Positions 18,077-26,169 of a stretch of DNA of 64,000 nt are shown here, one piece after another. The notes below the pieces were generated by a model. It saw only the letters and a program-made list of their open reading frames with translations. It was not told the origin of the DNA and did not search any database. A program made the position numbers and the translations under genes. Each line of letters begins with the position of its first letter. Position 1 is the stretch's first letter. The DNA comes from Pseudomonas atagonensis (GTDB lineage: Bacteria > Pseudomonadota > Gammaproteobacteria > Pseudomonadales > Pseudomonadaceae): NCBI RefSeq assembly GCF_011369485.1, contig NZ_VXCA01000016.1, forward strand, positions 98,336 to 162,335, in the 5' to 3' direction.

Positions 18077-20938
18077 ATGCTCGAGCTCACTATAGAGCAG
18101 ATATCCATGGGCCAATCGGCTGTGGATAAATCCGCTGCCCTGCAATTGCTGGCCAGTCATCTGGTGGCCGATGGCCTGGTCGCTGATGGTTATCTCAGCG
18201 GGTTGCAGGCGCGGGAAGCCCAGGGCTCGACCTTTCTCGGTCAAGGAATCGCTATTCCCCACGGTACGCCCGAGACCCGCGATCAGGTGTTCGCCACCGG
18301 CGTGCGCCTGATGCAGTTTCCCGAAGGCGTGGATTGGGGCGATGGCCAGATCGTTTATCTGGCGATCGGCATTGCGGCGAAATCCGATGAACACCTGCGT
18401 CTCCTGCAACTGCTGACCCGTGCCCTCGGCGAGACCGATCTTGGCCAGGCGCTGCGTCGCGCCAGTTCGCCCGAAACACTGCTGAAACTGTTGCAAGGCG
18501 CGCCGCAGGAATTGGCACTGGATGCGCAGATGATCGGCCTTGGCGTCGCCGCTGACGATTTCGAGGAGTTGGTCTGGCGCGGTGCGCGTCTGCTGCGTCA
18601 GGCCGATTGTGTGAGCAACGGTTTTGCCGGCGTCTTGCAACAAGTTGAAGCGCTGCCGCTGGGCGATGGTTTGTGGTGGCTGCACAGCGAACAAACCGTG
18701 AAGCGTCCGGGGTTGGCGTTCGTGACGCCGGACAAACCGATTCGCTATCTCGGCCAACCGCTGAGCGGCTTGTTCTGTCTGGCCAGTCTTGGCGAGGCGC
18801 ATCAGGCCTTGCTCGAACGTCTGTGCGCATTGCTCATCGAAGGTCGCGGCCATGAATTGGGTCGCGCCACCAGTAGTCGTAAAGTCCTCGAAGTGCTCGG
18901 CGGTGAGTTGCCCGCCGACTGGCCGAGCGCCCGCATTGCGTTGGCCAACGCCCATGGCCTGCACGCGCGGCCGGCGAAAATTCTGGCGCAACTGGCGAAG
19001 CGTTTTGACGGCGAAATCCGTGTGCGCATCGTCGACAGCCAGGACAGCGCGGTATCGGTGAAGAGCTTGAGCAAACTGCTCAGTCTCGGCGCCCGCCGTG
19101 GTCAGGTGCTGGAGTTGATCGCCGAGCCGGGCATCGCCGCCGACGCGTTGCCGACCTTGCTCGCCGCCATCGAGGAAGGCCTCGGCGAAGAGGTCGAGCC
19201 GTTGCCTGCCGTGAGCCAGCAACGCGAAGTCATCACCGAGATGGCCGAAGTCGTCGTCGCACCTGCATCCGGTAGCCTGTTGCAAGCAATTCCCGCCGCT
19301 CCCGGCGTTGCTATCGGCCCGGCGCACATTCAAGTGCAGCAAACCATCGAATACCCGTTGCGTGGCGAATCCGCCGCCATCGAGCGCGAGCGTCTCAAGC
19401 AAGCCTTGGCCGATGTGCGTGCGGACATCCAAGGCTTGATCGAGCGCAGCAAAGCCAAAGCCATCCGCGAGATTTTCATCACCCACCAGGAAATGCTCGA
19501 CGACCCGGAACTCACCGACGAAGTCGACACCCGCCTCAAGCAAGGCGAGAGCGCTGAAGCGGCGTGGATGGCGGTGATCGAAGCCGCGGCGAAACAACAA
19601 GAGTCGCTGCAGGATGCCTTGCTCGCCGAACGTGCTGCGGATTTGCGCGACATCGGTCGCCGCGTGCTGGCGCAACTGTGTGGCGTGCAGACGCCGAGCG
19701 AGCCTGAGCAACCGTACATTCTGGTGATGGACGAAGTCGGCCCGTCCGATGTTGCACGGCTCGATCCGGCGCGGGTGGCGGGGATCCTCACCGCTCGCGG
19801 CGGCGCCACGGCGCACAGCGCAATCGTCGCCCGTGCCCTCGGCATTCCGGCGCTGGTCGGGGCTGGCGCAGCGGTGTTGCTGCTGGCACCGGGCACGCCG
19901 TTGCTGCTCGACGGCCAGCGCGGTCGCCTGCACATCGACGCTGATTCGGCAACGCTGCAACGCGCCACTGAAGAACGCGACACGCGCGAGCAGCGACTCA
20001 AGGCTGCCGCCGAACAACGCCATCATCCGGCGCACACCACCGACGGTCACGCGGTTGAAGTGTTCGCCAATATCGGCGAAAGCGCCGGGGTGATCAGCGC
20101 GGTGGAGCAGGGCGCCGAGGGCATCGGTCTGCTGCGCACCGAACTGATTTTCATGGCTCACCCGCAAGCGCCGGACGAGGCCACGCAAGAAGCCGAATAT
20201 CGCCGCGTCCTCGACGGTCTCGCCGGTCGCCCATTGGTAGTTCGTACGCTGGACGTTGGCGGTGACAAACCGCTGCCGTATTGGCCGATCGCCAAGGAAG
20301 AAAACCCGTTCCTCGGCGTGCGCGGCATTCGCCTGACTTTGCAGCGCCCACAGATCATGGAGGCGCAATTGCGTGCCTTGCTGCGTGCGGCGGACAACCG
20401 GCCGCTGCGGATCATGTTCCCGATGGTCGGCAGCGTCGAAGAGTGGCGGCAGGCCCGCGACATGACTGAACGTCTACGCCTGGAAATCCCGGTCGCCGAC
20501 CTGCAACTCGGGATCATGATTGAAGTGCCGTCCGCTGCATTGCTGGCGCCGGTGCTGGCCAAAGAAGTCGACTTCTTCAGTGTCGGCACCAACGACCTGA
20601 CCCAATACACCCTGGCCATTGACCGTGGTCATCCGACCCTCTCGGCGCAGGCTGACGGCTTGCACCCGGCGGTGCTGCAACTGATCGACATCACCGTGCG
20701 CGCGGCCCACGCCCATGGCAAATGGGTCGGCGTGTGCGGCGAGCTGGCGGCGGATCCGCTGGCGGTGCCGGTGCTGGTTGGTCTGGGTGTTGATGAGCTC
20801 AGCGTGTCCGGTCGCAGCATTGCCGAAGTCAAAGCGCGTATCCGCGAACTCAGCCTGACCCAGGCGCAAACCCTTGCTCAACAAGCCCTCAGCGTGGGCA
20901 GCGCCAACGAAGTGCGTGCATTAGTGGAGGCCCTGTAA
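18077..20938 (+). CDS. fruB: Fructose PTS multiphosphoryl transfer protein (EIIA-HPr-EI fusion)
   Basis: 953 residues from ATG 18077, with AAAGGAG upstream; an earlier in-frame ATG (18032) lacks a ribosome site. It takes phosphate from PEP and passes it internally to the fructose permease FruA. Domain order: EIIA-Fru (about 1-145) with phospho-His62 in GIAIPHGTPETR; a middle region; HPr (about 285-370) with His296 in GLHARPA; and Enzyme I (about 400-950) with His580 in GGATAHSAIVARALGIPALVG, plus the PEP-binding signatures RTELIFM and DFFSVGTNDLTQYTLA. All three catalytic His residues are present. Its stop overlaps fruK by one base. Pseudomonads use this dedicated system only for fructose. 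Confidence 0.97.
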   Translation: MLELTIEQISMGQSAVDKSAALQLLASHLVADGLVADGYLSGLQAREAQGSTFLGQGIAIPHGTPETRDQVFATGVRLMQFPEGVDWGDGQIVYLAIGIAAKSDEHLRLLQLLTRALGETDLGQALRRASSPETLLKLLQGAPQELALDAQMIGLGVAADDFEELVWRGARLLRQADCVSNGFAGVLQQVEALPLGDGLWWLHSEQTVKRPGLAFVTPDKPIRYLGQPLSGLFCLASLGEAHQALLERLCALLIEGRGHELGRATSSRKVLEVLGGELPADWPSARIALANAHGLHARPAKILAQLAKRFDGEIRVRIVDSQDSAVSVKSLSKLLSLGARRGQVLELIAEPGIAADALPTLLAAIEEGLGEEVEPLPAVSQQREVITEMAEVVVAPASGSLLQAIPAAPGVAIGPAHIQVQQTIEYPLRGESAAIERERLKQALADVRADIQGLIERSKAKAIREIFITHQEMLDDPELTDEVDTRLKQGESAEAAWMAVIEAAAKQQESLQDALLAERAADLRDIGRRVLAQLCGVQTPSEPEQPYILVMDEVGPSDVARLDPARVAGILTARGGATAHSAIVARALGIPALVGAGAAVLLLAPGTPLLLDGQRGRLHIDADSATLQRATEERDTREQRLKAAAEQRHHPAHTTDGHAVEVFANIGESAGVISAVEQGAEGIGLLRTELIFMAHPQAPDEATQEAEYRRVLDGLAGRPLVVRTLDVGGDKPLPYWPIAKEENPFLGVRGIRLTLQRPQIMEAQLRALLRAADNRPLRIMFPMVGSVEEWRQARDMTERLRLEIPVADLQLGIMIEVPSAALLAPVLAKEVDFFSVGTNDLTQYTLAIDRGHPTLSAQADGLHPAVLQLIDITVRAAHAHGKWVGVCGELAADPLAVPVLVGLGVDELSVSGRSIAEVKARIRELSLTQAQTLAQQALSVGSANEVRALVEAL

Positions 20939-21879
20939 TGGCCAGAATTCTTACCCTGACCCTCAACCCGGCGCTGGACCTCACGGTCGAGCTGTCACGC
21001 CTGGACGCCGGTCAGGTCAACCGCAGCGACGAGATGCACACCCACGCCGCCGGCAAAGGAGTGAACGTCGCGCAGGTGCTGGCCGACCTTGGCCATCAAC
21101 TGACGGTCAGCGGGTTTCTCGGCGAAGACAACCTGCAAGCGTTCGAAACCCTGTTCACCAAACGCGGCTTTGTCGACGCGTTCATCCGCGTGCCGGGCGA
21201 GACGCGCAGCAACATCAAAGTCGCTGAACAGGACGGTCGCATCACTGATATCAACGGCCCGGGGCCGGTGGTCGATGCAGCGGCGCAGCAAGCACTGCTT
21301 GAACGTCTGGAGCAGATCGCGCCGGGTCATGACGCGGTGGTGGTCGCCGGCAGCTTGCCACGCGGCGTCACGGCGCAGTGGTTGCGTGAACTGATTGAGC
21401 GACTGAGTCAGCTCGGTCTGAAAGTCGCCCTCGACAGCAGCGGAGAAGCCTTGCGTGCTGCATTGCAGGCCAGTCCGTGGCTGATCAAACCGAACACCGA
21501 AGAACTCGCCGACGCCCTCGGTTGCGAGGTGGTTTCCCACGCGGCCGAGGCGCAGGCAGCGGCGCGATTACACGCTCAAGGTATCGAGCATGTGGTGATC
21601 TCCCACGGTGCTGACGGTGTGAACTGGTTCAGCGTCGGCTCGGCATTGCACGCGACGCCGCCGAAAGTCAGTGTCGCCAGCACCGTGGGTGCCGGTGATT
21701 CCTTGCTGGCCGGCATGCTCCACGGTTTGCTTCGCGCCGACACGCCCGAGCAAACCCTGCGCACGGCCACGGCGATTGCGGCAATGGCAGTCACCCAGAT
21801 CGGTATTGGCATCAACGACAGCGCGCAACTGGCGCCGCTCGAGCAGGGCGTGCGCGTGCGCCCCCTGACAGAACAATAA
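20938..21879 (+). CDS. fruK: 1-phosphofructokinase
   Basis: 313 residues. ATG 20938 shares one base with the fruB TAA; GTGGAGG at the end of fruB is the ribosome site. This PfkB-family sugar kinase phosphorylates fructose-1-phosphate (the PTS product) to fructose-1,6-bisphosphate. Motifs are LTLNPALDLTVEL at the N-terminus, the GKGVNVAQVLADLG substrate loop, and the catalytic STVGAGDSLLAGML near residue 250. It is the middle gene of fruBKA. By lowering F1P, the Cra ligand, it should also feed back on operon expression. Confidence 0.97.
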   Translation: MARILTLTLNPALDLTVELSRLDAGQVNRSDEMHTHAAGKGVNVAQVLADLGHQLTVSGFLGEDNLQAFETLFTKRGFVDAFIRVPGETRSNIKVAEQDGRITDINGPGPVVDAAAQQALLERLEQIAPGHDAVVVAGSLPRGVTAQWLRELIERLSQLGLKVALDSSGEALRAALQASPWLIKPNTEELADALGCEVVSHAAEAQAAARLHAQGIEHVVISHGADGVNWFSVGSALHATPPKVSVASTVGAGDSLLAGMLHGLLRADTPEQTLRTATAIAAMAVTQIGIGINDSAQLAPLEQGVRVRPLTEQ

Positions 21880-21890
21880 GAGGGTTTGTC

Positions 21891-23624
21891 ATGAAGTTAG
21901 CCATTGTTACGGCTTGCCCGAACGGCATGGTCACCAGTGTGCTATGCGCGCGTTTGCTCGATGCCGCGGCTCAGCGTCAGGGCTGGAGCACCAGTGTCGA
22001 AGTGGTCGACGCGGCGCACCCGGAACGCGAGTTGTCGGCGGCAACCATCGAGGCGGCGGAGTGGGTGTTACTGGTGGCCACCGGTGACGTCGACATGACG
22101 CGTTTCATCGGTAAGCGCGTGTTCCGCATTGCTCCGGCGCAGGCGCTGCAGGATGTCGAAGCGGTGCTGCGTCGCGGTGCTGAAGAGGCGCAAGTCTACG
22201 TGGCTGCCGAGGCTGCGCCGGATGCGATTGCTCAGCGTTCGCCGCGCATTGTGGCGATCACCGCGTGCCCGACAGGAGTCGCCCATACGTTCATGGCCGC
22301 CGAAGCGTTGCAGCAAACCGCCAAGCGTCTGGGCTATGAACTGCAAGTCGAAACCCAAGGCTCTGTCGGTGCGAAAACGCCGCTCAGTGCAACGGCGATT
22401 GCCGAGGCTGACGTGGTGCTGCTGGCGGCGGATATCGAAGTCGCCACCGAGCGCTTTGCCGGCAAAAAAATCTACCGTTGTGGCACCGGGATTGCGCTGA
22501 AGCAGTCGGAATCCACGTTGAAAAAAGCCCTGGCCGAAGGTCAGGTGGAAAGCGCTGCCAGCGACGGAAAAGTCCCGGCCAAATCAGAGAAAACCGGTGT
22601 CTATAAACACCTGCTGACGGGTGTGTCGTTCATGCTGCCGATGGTGGTGGCGGGCGGCCTGATGATCGCGTTGTCGTTTGTCTTCGGCATTACCGCGTTC
22701 AAGGAAGAAGGCACGCTGGCGGCGGCGCTGATGCAGATCGGCGGCGAGACTGCGTTCAAGTTGATGGTACCGCTGCTGGCCGGTTACATCGCCTACTCGA
22801 TTGCCGACCGTCCGGGGCTGGCGCCGGGGATGATTGGCGGGCTCTTGGCGAGCACTCTGGGCGCTGGATTTATCGGCGGCATCGTCGCCGGATTTATCGC
22901 CGGTTACGCGGCCAAGTTGATCAGCCGTTACGTGGCGCTTCCGCACAGTCTGGAAGCGTTGAAACCGATCCTGATCATCCCGCTGTTTGCCAGTCTGATT
23001 ACCGGTCTGGTGATGATCTACGTGGTTGGCAAGCCAGTGGCGGGAATGCTCGCCGCGCTCACGCATTTCCTCGACAGCATGGGCACCACCAACGCGATCC
23101 TGCTCGGCGTGTTGCTGGGTGGCATGATGTGCGTCGACCTCGGTGGGCCGATCAACAAAGCGGCGTATGCATTTTCGGTGGGGCTGCTGGCGTCGCAAAG
23201 TTACGCGCCGATGGCCGCGACCATGGCGGCTGGCATGGTGCCGCCGATTGGTCTGGGCATTGCCACGTTCATCGCCCGACGCAAGTTCGCCCAGACTGAG
23301 CGCGAGGCTGGCAAAGCGGCGCTGGTGCTGGGGCTGTGTTTTATCTCCGAAGGGGCGATTCCGTTTGCCGCGAAAGACCCATTGCGGGTGATCCCGGCGA
23401 GCATTGCCGGCGGTGCGCTGACCGGTGCGTTGTCGATGTATTTCGGCTGCAAATTGATGGCGCCGCACGGCGGGTTGTTTGTGCTGGCGATTCCCAACGC
23501 GATCAATCACGCATTGCTGTATTTGCTGGCGATTGTTGCGGGGAGTTTGTTGACGGCCGTCGTGTACGCAACGGTCAAACGGCCTGAGGCCGTTGAACTG
23601 GCGCTGGAGCCTGCCAAAGCCTGA
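21891..23624 (+). CDS. fruA: Fructose PTS permease, EIIBC component
   Basis: 577 residues, starting 12 bp after fruK with a GAGGG site. The N-terminal IIB' domain (VTACPNGMVTS, Cys9) is followed by the phosphorylated IIB domain with Cys126 in ITACPTGVAHTFMAAEAL. From about residue 235 the IIC membrane domain has 8-10 hydrophobic segments, including VSFMLPMVVAGGLMIA and LGGMMCVDLGGPINKAAY, typical of fructose permeases. It imports fructose and phosphorylates it at C1. Last gene of fruBKA; a REP pair follows 13 bases after the stop. Confidence 0.96.
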   Translation: MKLAIVTACPNGMVTSVLCARLLDAAAQRQGWSTSVEVVDAAHPERELSAATIEAAEWVLLVATGDVDMTRFIGKRVFRIAPAQALQDVEAVLRRGAEEAQVYVAAEAAPDAIAQRSPRIVAITACPTGVAHTFMAAEALQQTAKRLGYELQVETQGSVGAKTPLSATAIAEADVVLLAADIEVATERFAGKKIYRCGTGIALKQSESTLKKALAEGQVESAASDGKVPAKSEKTGVYKHLLTGVSFMLPMVVAGGLMIALSFVFGITAFKEEGTLAAALMQIGGETAFKLMVPLLAGYIAYSIADRPGLAPGMIGGLLASTLGAGFIGGIVAGFIAGYAAKLISRYVALPHSLEALKPILIIPLFASLITGLVMIYVVGKPVAGMLAALTHFLDSMGTTNAILLGVLLGGMMCVDLGGPINKAAYAFSVGLLASQSYAPMAATMAAGMVPPIGLGIATFIARRKFAQTEREAGKAALVLGLCFISEGAIPFAAKDPLRVIPASIAGGALTGALSMYFGCKLMAPHGGLFVLAIPNAINHALLYLLAIVAGSLLTAVVYATVKRPEAVELALEPAKA

Positions 23625-23636
23625 CACAAATCCCCT

Positions 23637-23723
23637 GTGGGAGCGGGCTTGCTCGCGAAGGCGTCGTGTCAGTCGATATTTCTTTGACTGATGCACCGCT
23701 TTCGCGAGCAAGCCCGCTCCCAC
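23637..23723. repeat. Inverted REP pair (BIME-like) after fruA
   Basis: A 23-base arm at 23637-23659 (begins GTGGGAGCGGGCTTGC) is perfectly mirrored at 23701-23723. The spacer contains GTCGTGTCAGTCGATAT, also found at the REP pair at 28832. It could form a long hairpin ending fruBKA transcripts. Confidence 0.88.
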
Positions 23724-23802
23724 TTTTGGTTTTGTGTTGTGGCTGGTGTCATGGCGAGTTCACACAGCCGTGCTTAAGTTTTCCTTTTTCAGGGAGAACA
23801 CC

Positions 23803-25344
23803 ATGAGCGATTTCAATCCCGGTCGCCGGCGCGTGATACAAGTGGTCGGCGCCGGTCTGCTGATGCCGGGGCTGGCGCCGGCGGTTATCGCCTCGGTCAA
23901 GGATCGGCCACAACTCACTGACGGTGTGCAGTCCGGCGACCTGCAAGGCGACCGCGCGATGATCTGGAGTCGCAGCGATCGCCCCGCACGGATGGTGGTC
24001 GAGTGGGACACGCGCAGTCAGTTTCGCAGTCCGCGGCGGGTGGTCTCGGCGCTCGCCGATGCGCGCAGCGACTTTACTGCCCGTGTCGAACTCAGTGGGC
24101 TGCCTGCCGATCAGGCGATTTTCTATCGGGTGTATTTCAAGGACGCGCAAACCGGTGTCACCAGTGAACCTTGGCTCGGCCATTTGCGCAGCGCCCCGAC
24201 GGCGCGGCGCAATATCCGTTTCGTCTGGAGCGGCGACACCGTTGGCCAGGGCTTCGGCATCAATCCGGACATCGGTGGCATGCGCATCTACGAGGCCATG
24301 CGTTTGCGCCTGCCGGACTTCTTTATCCACAGCGGCGATACCATCTACGCCGACGGCCCGGTGCCGGCACAACTGACCACCGAGGGTGGCCGCGTGTGGC
24401 GCAACATCACCACGGAAGCGAAGAGCAAAGTCGCCCAGACCCTCGACGACTACCGCGGCAATTATCGCTACAACCTGATGGACGAAAACATTCGTCGCTT
24501 CAACGCTGAAGTGCCGCAGATCTGGCAGTGGGACGACCATGAAGTGGTCAATAACTGGTCGCCGGGCAAACAGCTTGACGAGCGCTATCAGGAGAAAGAT
24601 ATCCACACCCTGGTCGGCCGTGCGCGCAAGGCCTGGCTGGAATACTCGCCGATGCGCTTGCAGGCTGCCGATGGCGGCGGACGCATTTATCGCAAGCTCG
24701 GTTACGGGCCGATGCTCGATGTGTTCGTGCTCGACATGCGCAGTTATCGCGGTGCGAACGACGACAACCTCGGTGCGGCAAAACCGTTCCTCGGGCGTGA
24801 GCAACTGGACTGGCTCAAGCGCGGGTTGAAGCACTCCAAAGCGCAGTGGAAGGTGATTGCCGCCGACATGCCGATTGGCCTTGGCGTGCCGGATGGCGAG
24901 GTCAGTCCGGGTGTGCCGCGTTGGGAAGCGGTGGCCAACGGTGATCCCGGTCCCGCCCAGGGGCGCGAGTTGGAGATCGCTGAATTACTCGGTTTCCTGC
25001 GCGCGCAGCAGGTGCGCAATTTCGTCTTTCTGACGGCAGACGTGCATTACTGCGCGGCGCATCACTATCACCCGGATCGCGCGGCGTTTCAGGATTTCGA
25101 ACCGTTCTGGGAGTTTGTTGCCGGGCCGTTGAATGCCGGGAGTTTCGGGCCCAATCCGCTGGATAAAACCTTTGGCCCGGAAGTGGTCTTCGAGAAAGCG
25201 CCACCGACCCAAAACGCTTCGCCGTTTGCCGGGTTTCAGTTTTTTGGTGAAGTGAATATTGAAGGACAGAGCGGGGAGATGAGTGTGGTGTTGCGGGATT
25301 TGAATGGGGTGGCGGTGTTTGAGAAAAAACTGCAGCCGGTTTGA
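23803..25344 (+). CDS. phoD: Alkaline phosphatase D (PhoD) family protein, Tat-exported
   Basis: 513 residues from ATG 23803, with AGGGAG 10 bases upstream; the frame opens earlier but that extension has no export signal. The N-terminus has a Tat motif (RRRVIQVVGAGLL) and a likely cleavage after APAVIA. A PhoD-type N-terminal beta domain (about 40-130) is followed by the metallophosphatase core: WSGDTVGQGFG, IHSGDTIYADGP, WDDHEVVNNW and LTADVHYCAAHHY hold the metal-ligand Asp/His residues. PhoD enzymes are secreted phosphomonoesterases/diesterases using Ca2+ and Fe3+. I see no convincing Pho box upstream, so phosphate control is not shown. Confidence 0.92.
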   Translation: MSDFNPGRRRVIQVVGAGLLMPGLAPAVIASVKDRPQLTDGVQSGDLQGDRAMIWSRSDRPARMVVEWDTRSQFRSPRRVVSALADARSDFTARVELSGLPADQAIFYRVYFKDAQTGVTSEPWLGHLRSAPTARRNIRFVWSGDTVGQGFGINPDIGGMRIYEAMRLRLPDFFIHSGDTIYADGPVPAQLTTEGGRVWRNITTEAKSKVAQTLDDYRGNYRYNLMDENIRRFNAEVPQIWQWDDHEVVNNWSPGKQLDERYQEKDIHTLVGRARKAWLEYSPMRLQAADGGGRIYRKLGYGPMLDVFVLDMRSYRGANDDNLGAAKPFLGREQLDWLKRGLKHSKAQWKVIAADMPIGLGVPDGEVSPGVPRWEAVANGDPGPAQGRELEIAELLGFLRAQQVRNFVFLTADVHYCAAHHYHPDRAAFQDFEPFWEFVAGPLNAGSFGPNPLDKTFGPEVVFEKAPPTQNASPFAGFQFFGEVNIEGQSGEMSVVLRDLNGVAVFEKKLQPV

Positions 25345-25366
25345 ATTGCAGAACGTCAAAAGCCAA

Positions 25367-25543
25367 CCCTCACCCCGGCTCTCTCCCGGAAGAAGAGGGG
25401 GCCGACTGAGGTGTCTTGAGTCATTCGCCGACCTGAAAAACTGAATCGATTATGGATTTTGGTGAAGCATTTCAGGTCGGCATAGATCTACATCATCCCC
25501 CAATCAGTCCCCTCTCCCCCCGGGAGAGGGTTAGGGTGAGGGG
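25367..25543. repeat. MITE-like repeat, copy A
   Basis: About 177 bp with terminal inverted repeats (left CCCTCACCCCGGCTCTCTCCC, right GGGAGAGGGTTAGGGTGAGGGG) and an internal inverted pair CGACCTGAAA...TTTCAGGTCGG around TCGATTATGGATT. A second copy in the same orientation starts at 25948, and the DUF559 gene lies between. Its right end overlaps the 3' end of that gene. No transposase is encoded. Confidence 0.8.
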
Positions 25544-25899
25544 CTTTTCCGATCTGCCGCAATTCTAATGATCTGCTCCAGCACATCATCCATCTGCTGC
25601 ATCACCTCCAGATTGCTAAACCGCACAACTTCAATTCCCTGACGTCGCAGGAAAAGCGTCCGACGCTGGTCGTGAATCACACCCGTTGGTTCGTAGTGCT
25701 GACCACCGTCCAGTTCGATGGCGAGCTTAAGTTCGACGCAATAGAAATCCAGCACATAAGGCGGACACGGAAACTGCCGGCGGAATTTCAGATTGGCGAT
25801 CTGGCGCGAGCGCAGTCTTTGCCAGAGCAGGTGTTCGCAGTCGGTTTGGTGGGTGCGTAAATGGCGGGCGAATTGCGCGAGGGTAGGGCGGTTTTGCAT
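25531..25899 (-). CDS. DUF559 (Vsr-like endonuclease fold) protein
   Basis: 122 residues. DUF559 proteins share the very-short-patch-repair/restriction-endonuclease-like fold. The core is visible: LLWQRLRSRQIANLKFRRQFP, the catalytic-like stretch YVLDFYCVELKLAIELDGGQH (Asp and Glu in the D-x(n)-E-x-D pattern) and RRTLFLRRQGIEVVRFSNLEV. The biological role of such free-standing proteins is unknown. The last residues (SPSP) and the stop are encoded by the terminal repeat of the flanking MITE-like copy A, so the 3' end was evidently formed by, or adapted to, that repeat. Confidence 0.88.
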   Translation of the reverse strand: MQNRPTLAQFARHLRTHQTDCEHLLWQRLRSRQIANLKFRRQFPCPPYVLDFYCVELKLAIELDGGQHYEPTGVIHDQRRTLFLRRQGIEVVRFSNLEVMQQMDDVLEQIIRIAADRKSPSP

Positions 25900-25947
25900 G
25901 CTTCACGATCCTTGTGAAGTGGCTGGAGATTTCACTGTAGTTCACAA

Positions 25948-26155
25948 CCCTCACCCCAGCCCTCTCCCGGAGGGAGAGGGAGCCTACGGAGTTGTTTCAG
26001 GTTGTACATCGACCTGAAAGACTGAGTCGATTATGGATTCGGCACAGCGCTCTCATATCGACGTTGGATTCAGCAAAGCGTTTTTCAGGTCGGCGTAACT
26101 CTGCAGCATCCCCCAATCAGTTCCCTCTCACACCGGGAGAGGGTTAGGGTGAGGG
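25948..26155. repeat. MITE-like repeat, copy B
   Basis: About 208 bp, same orientation and same terminal and internal repeats as copy A (CCCTCACCCCAGCCCTCTCCC at left, GGGAGAGGGTTAGGGTGAGGG at right, CGACCTGAAAGACTGAGTCGATTATGG type core), but about 30 bp longer in the middle. A lone end of the same family is at about 40568-40602. Confidence 0.8.
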
Positions 26156-26169
26156 AGTCTTCGGCGTAC

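Noticed and set aside
17942..20368. 808-codon antisense frame to fruB
   Set aside because: fruB has all catalytic motifs; the antisense product is His/Gln/Arg-rich with no recognised fold.
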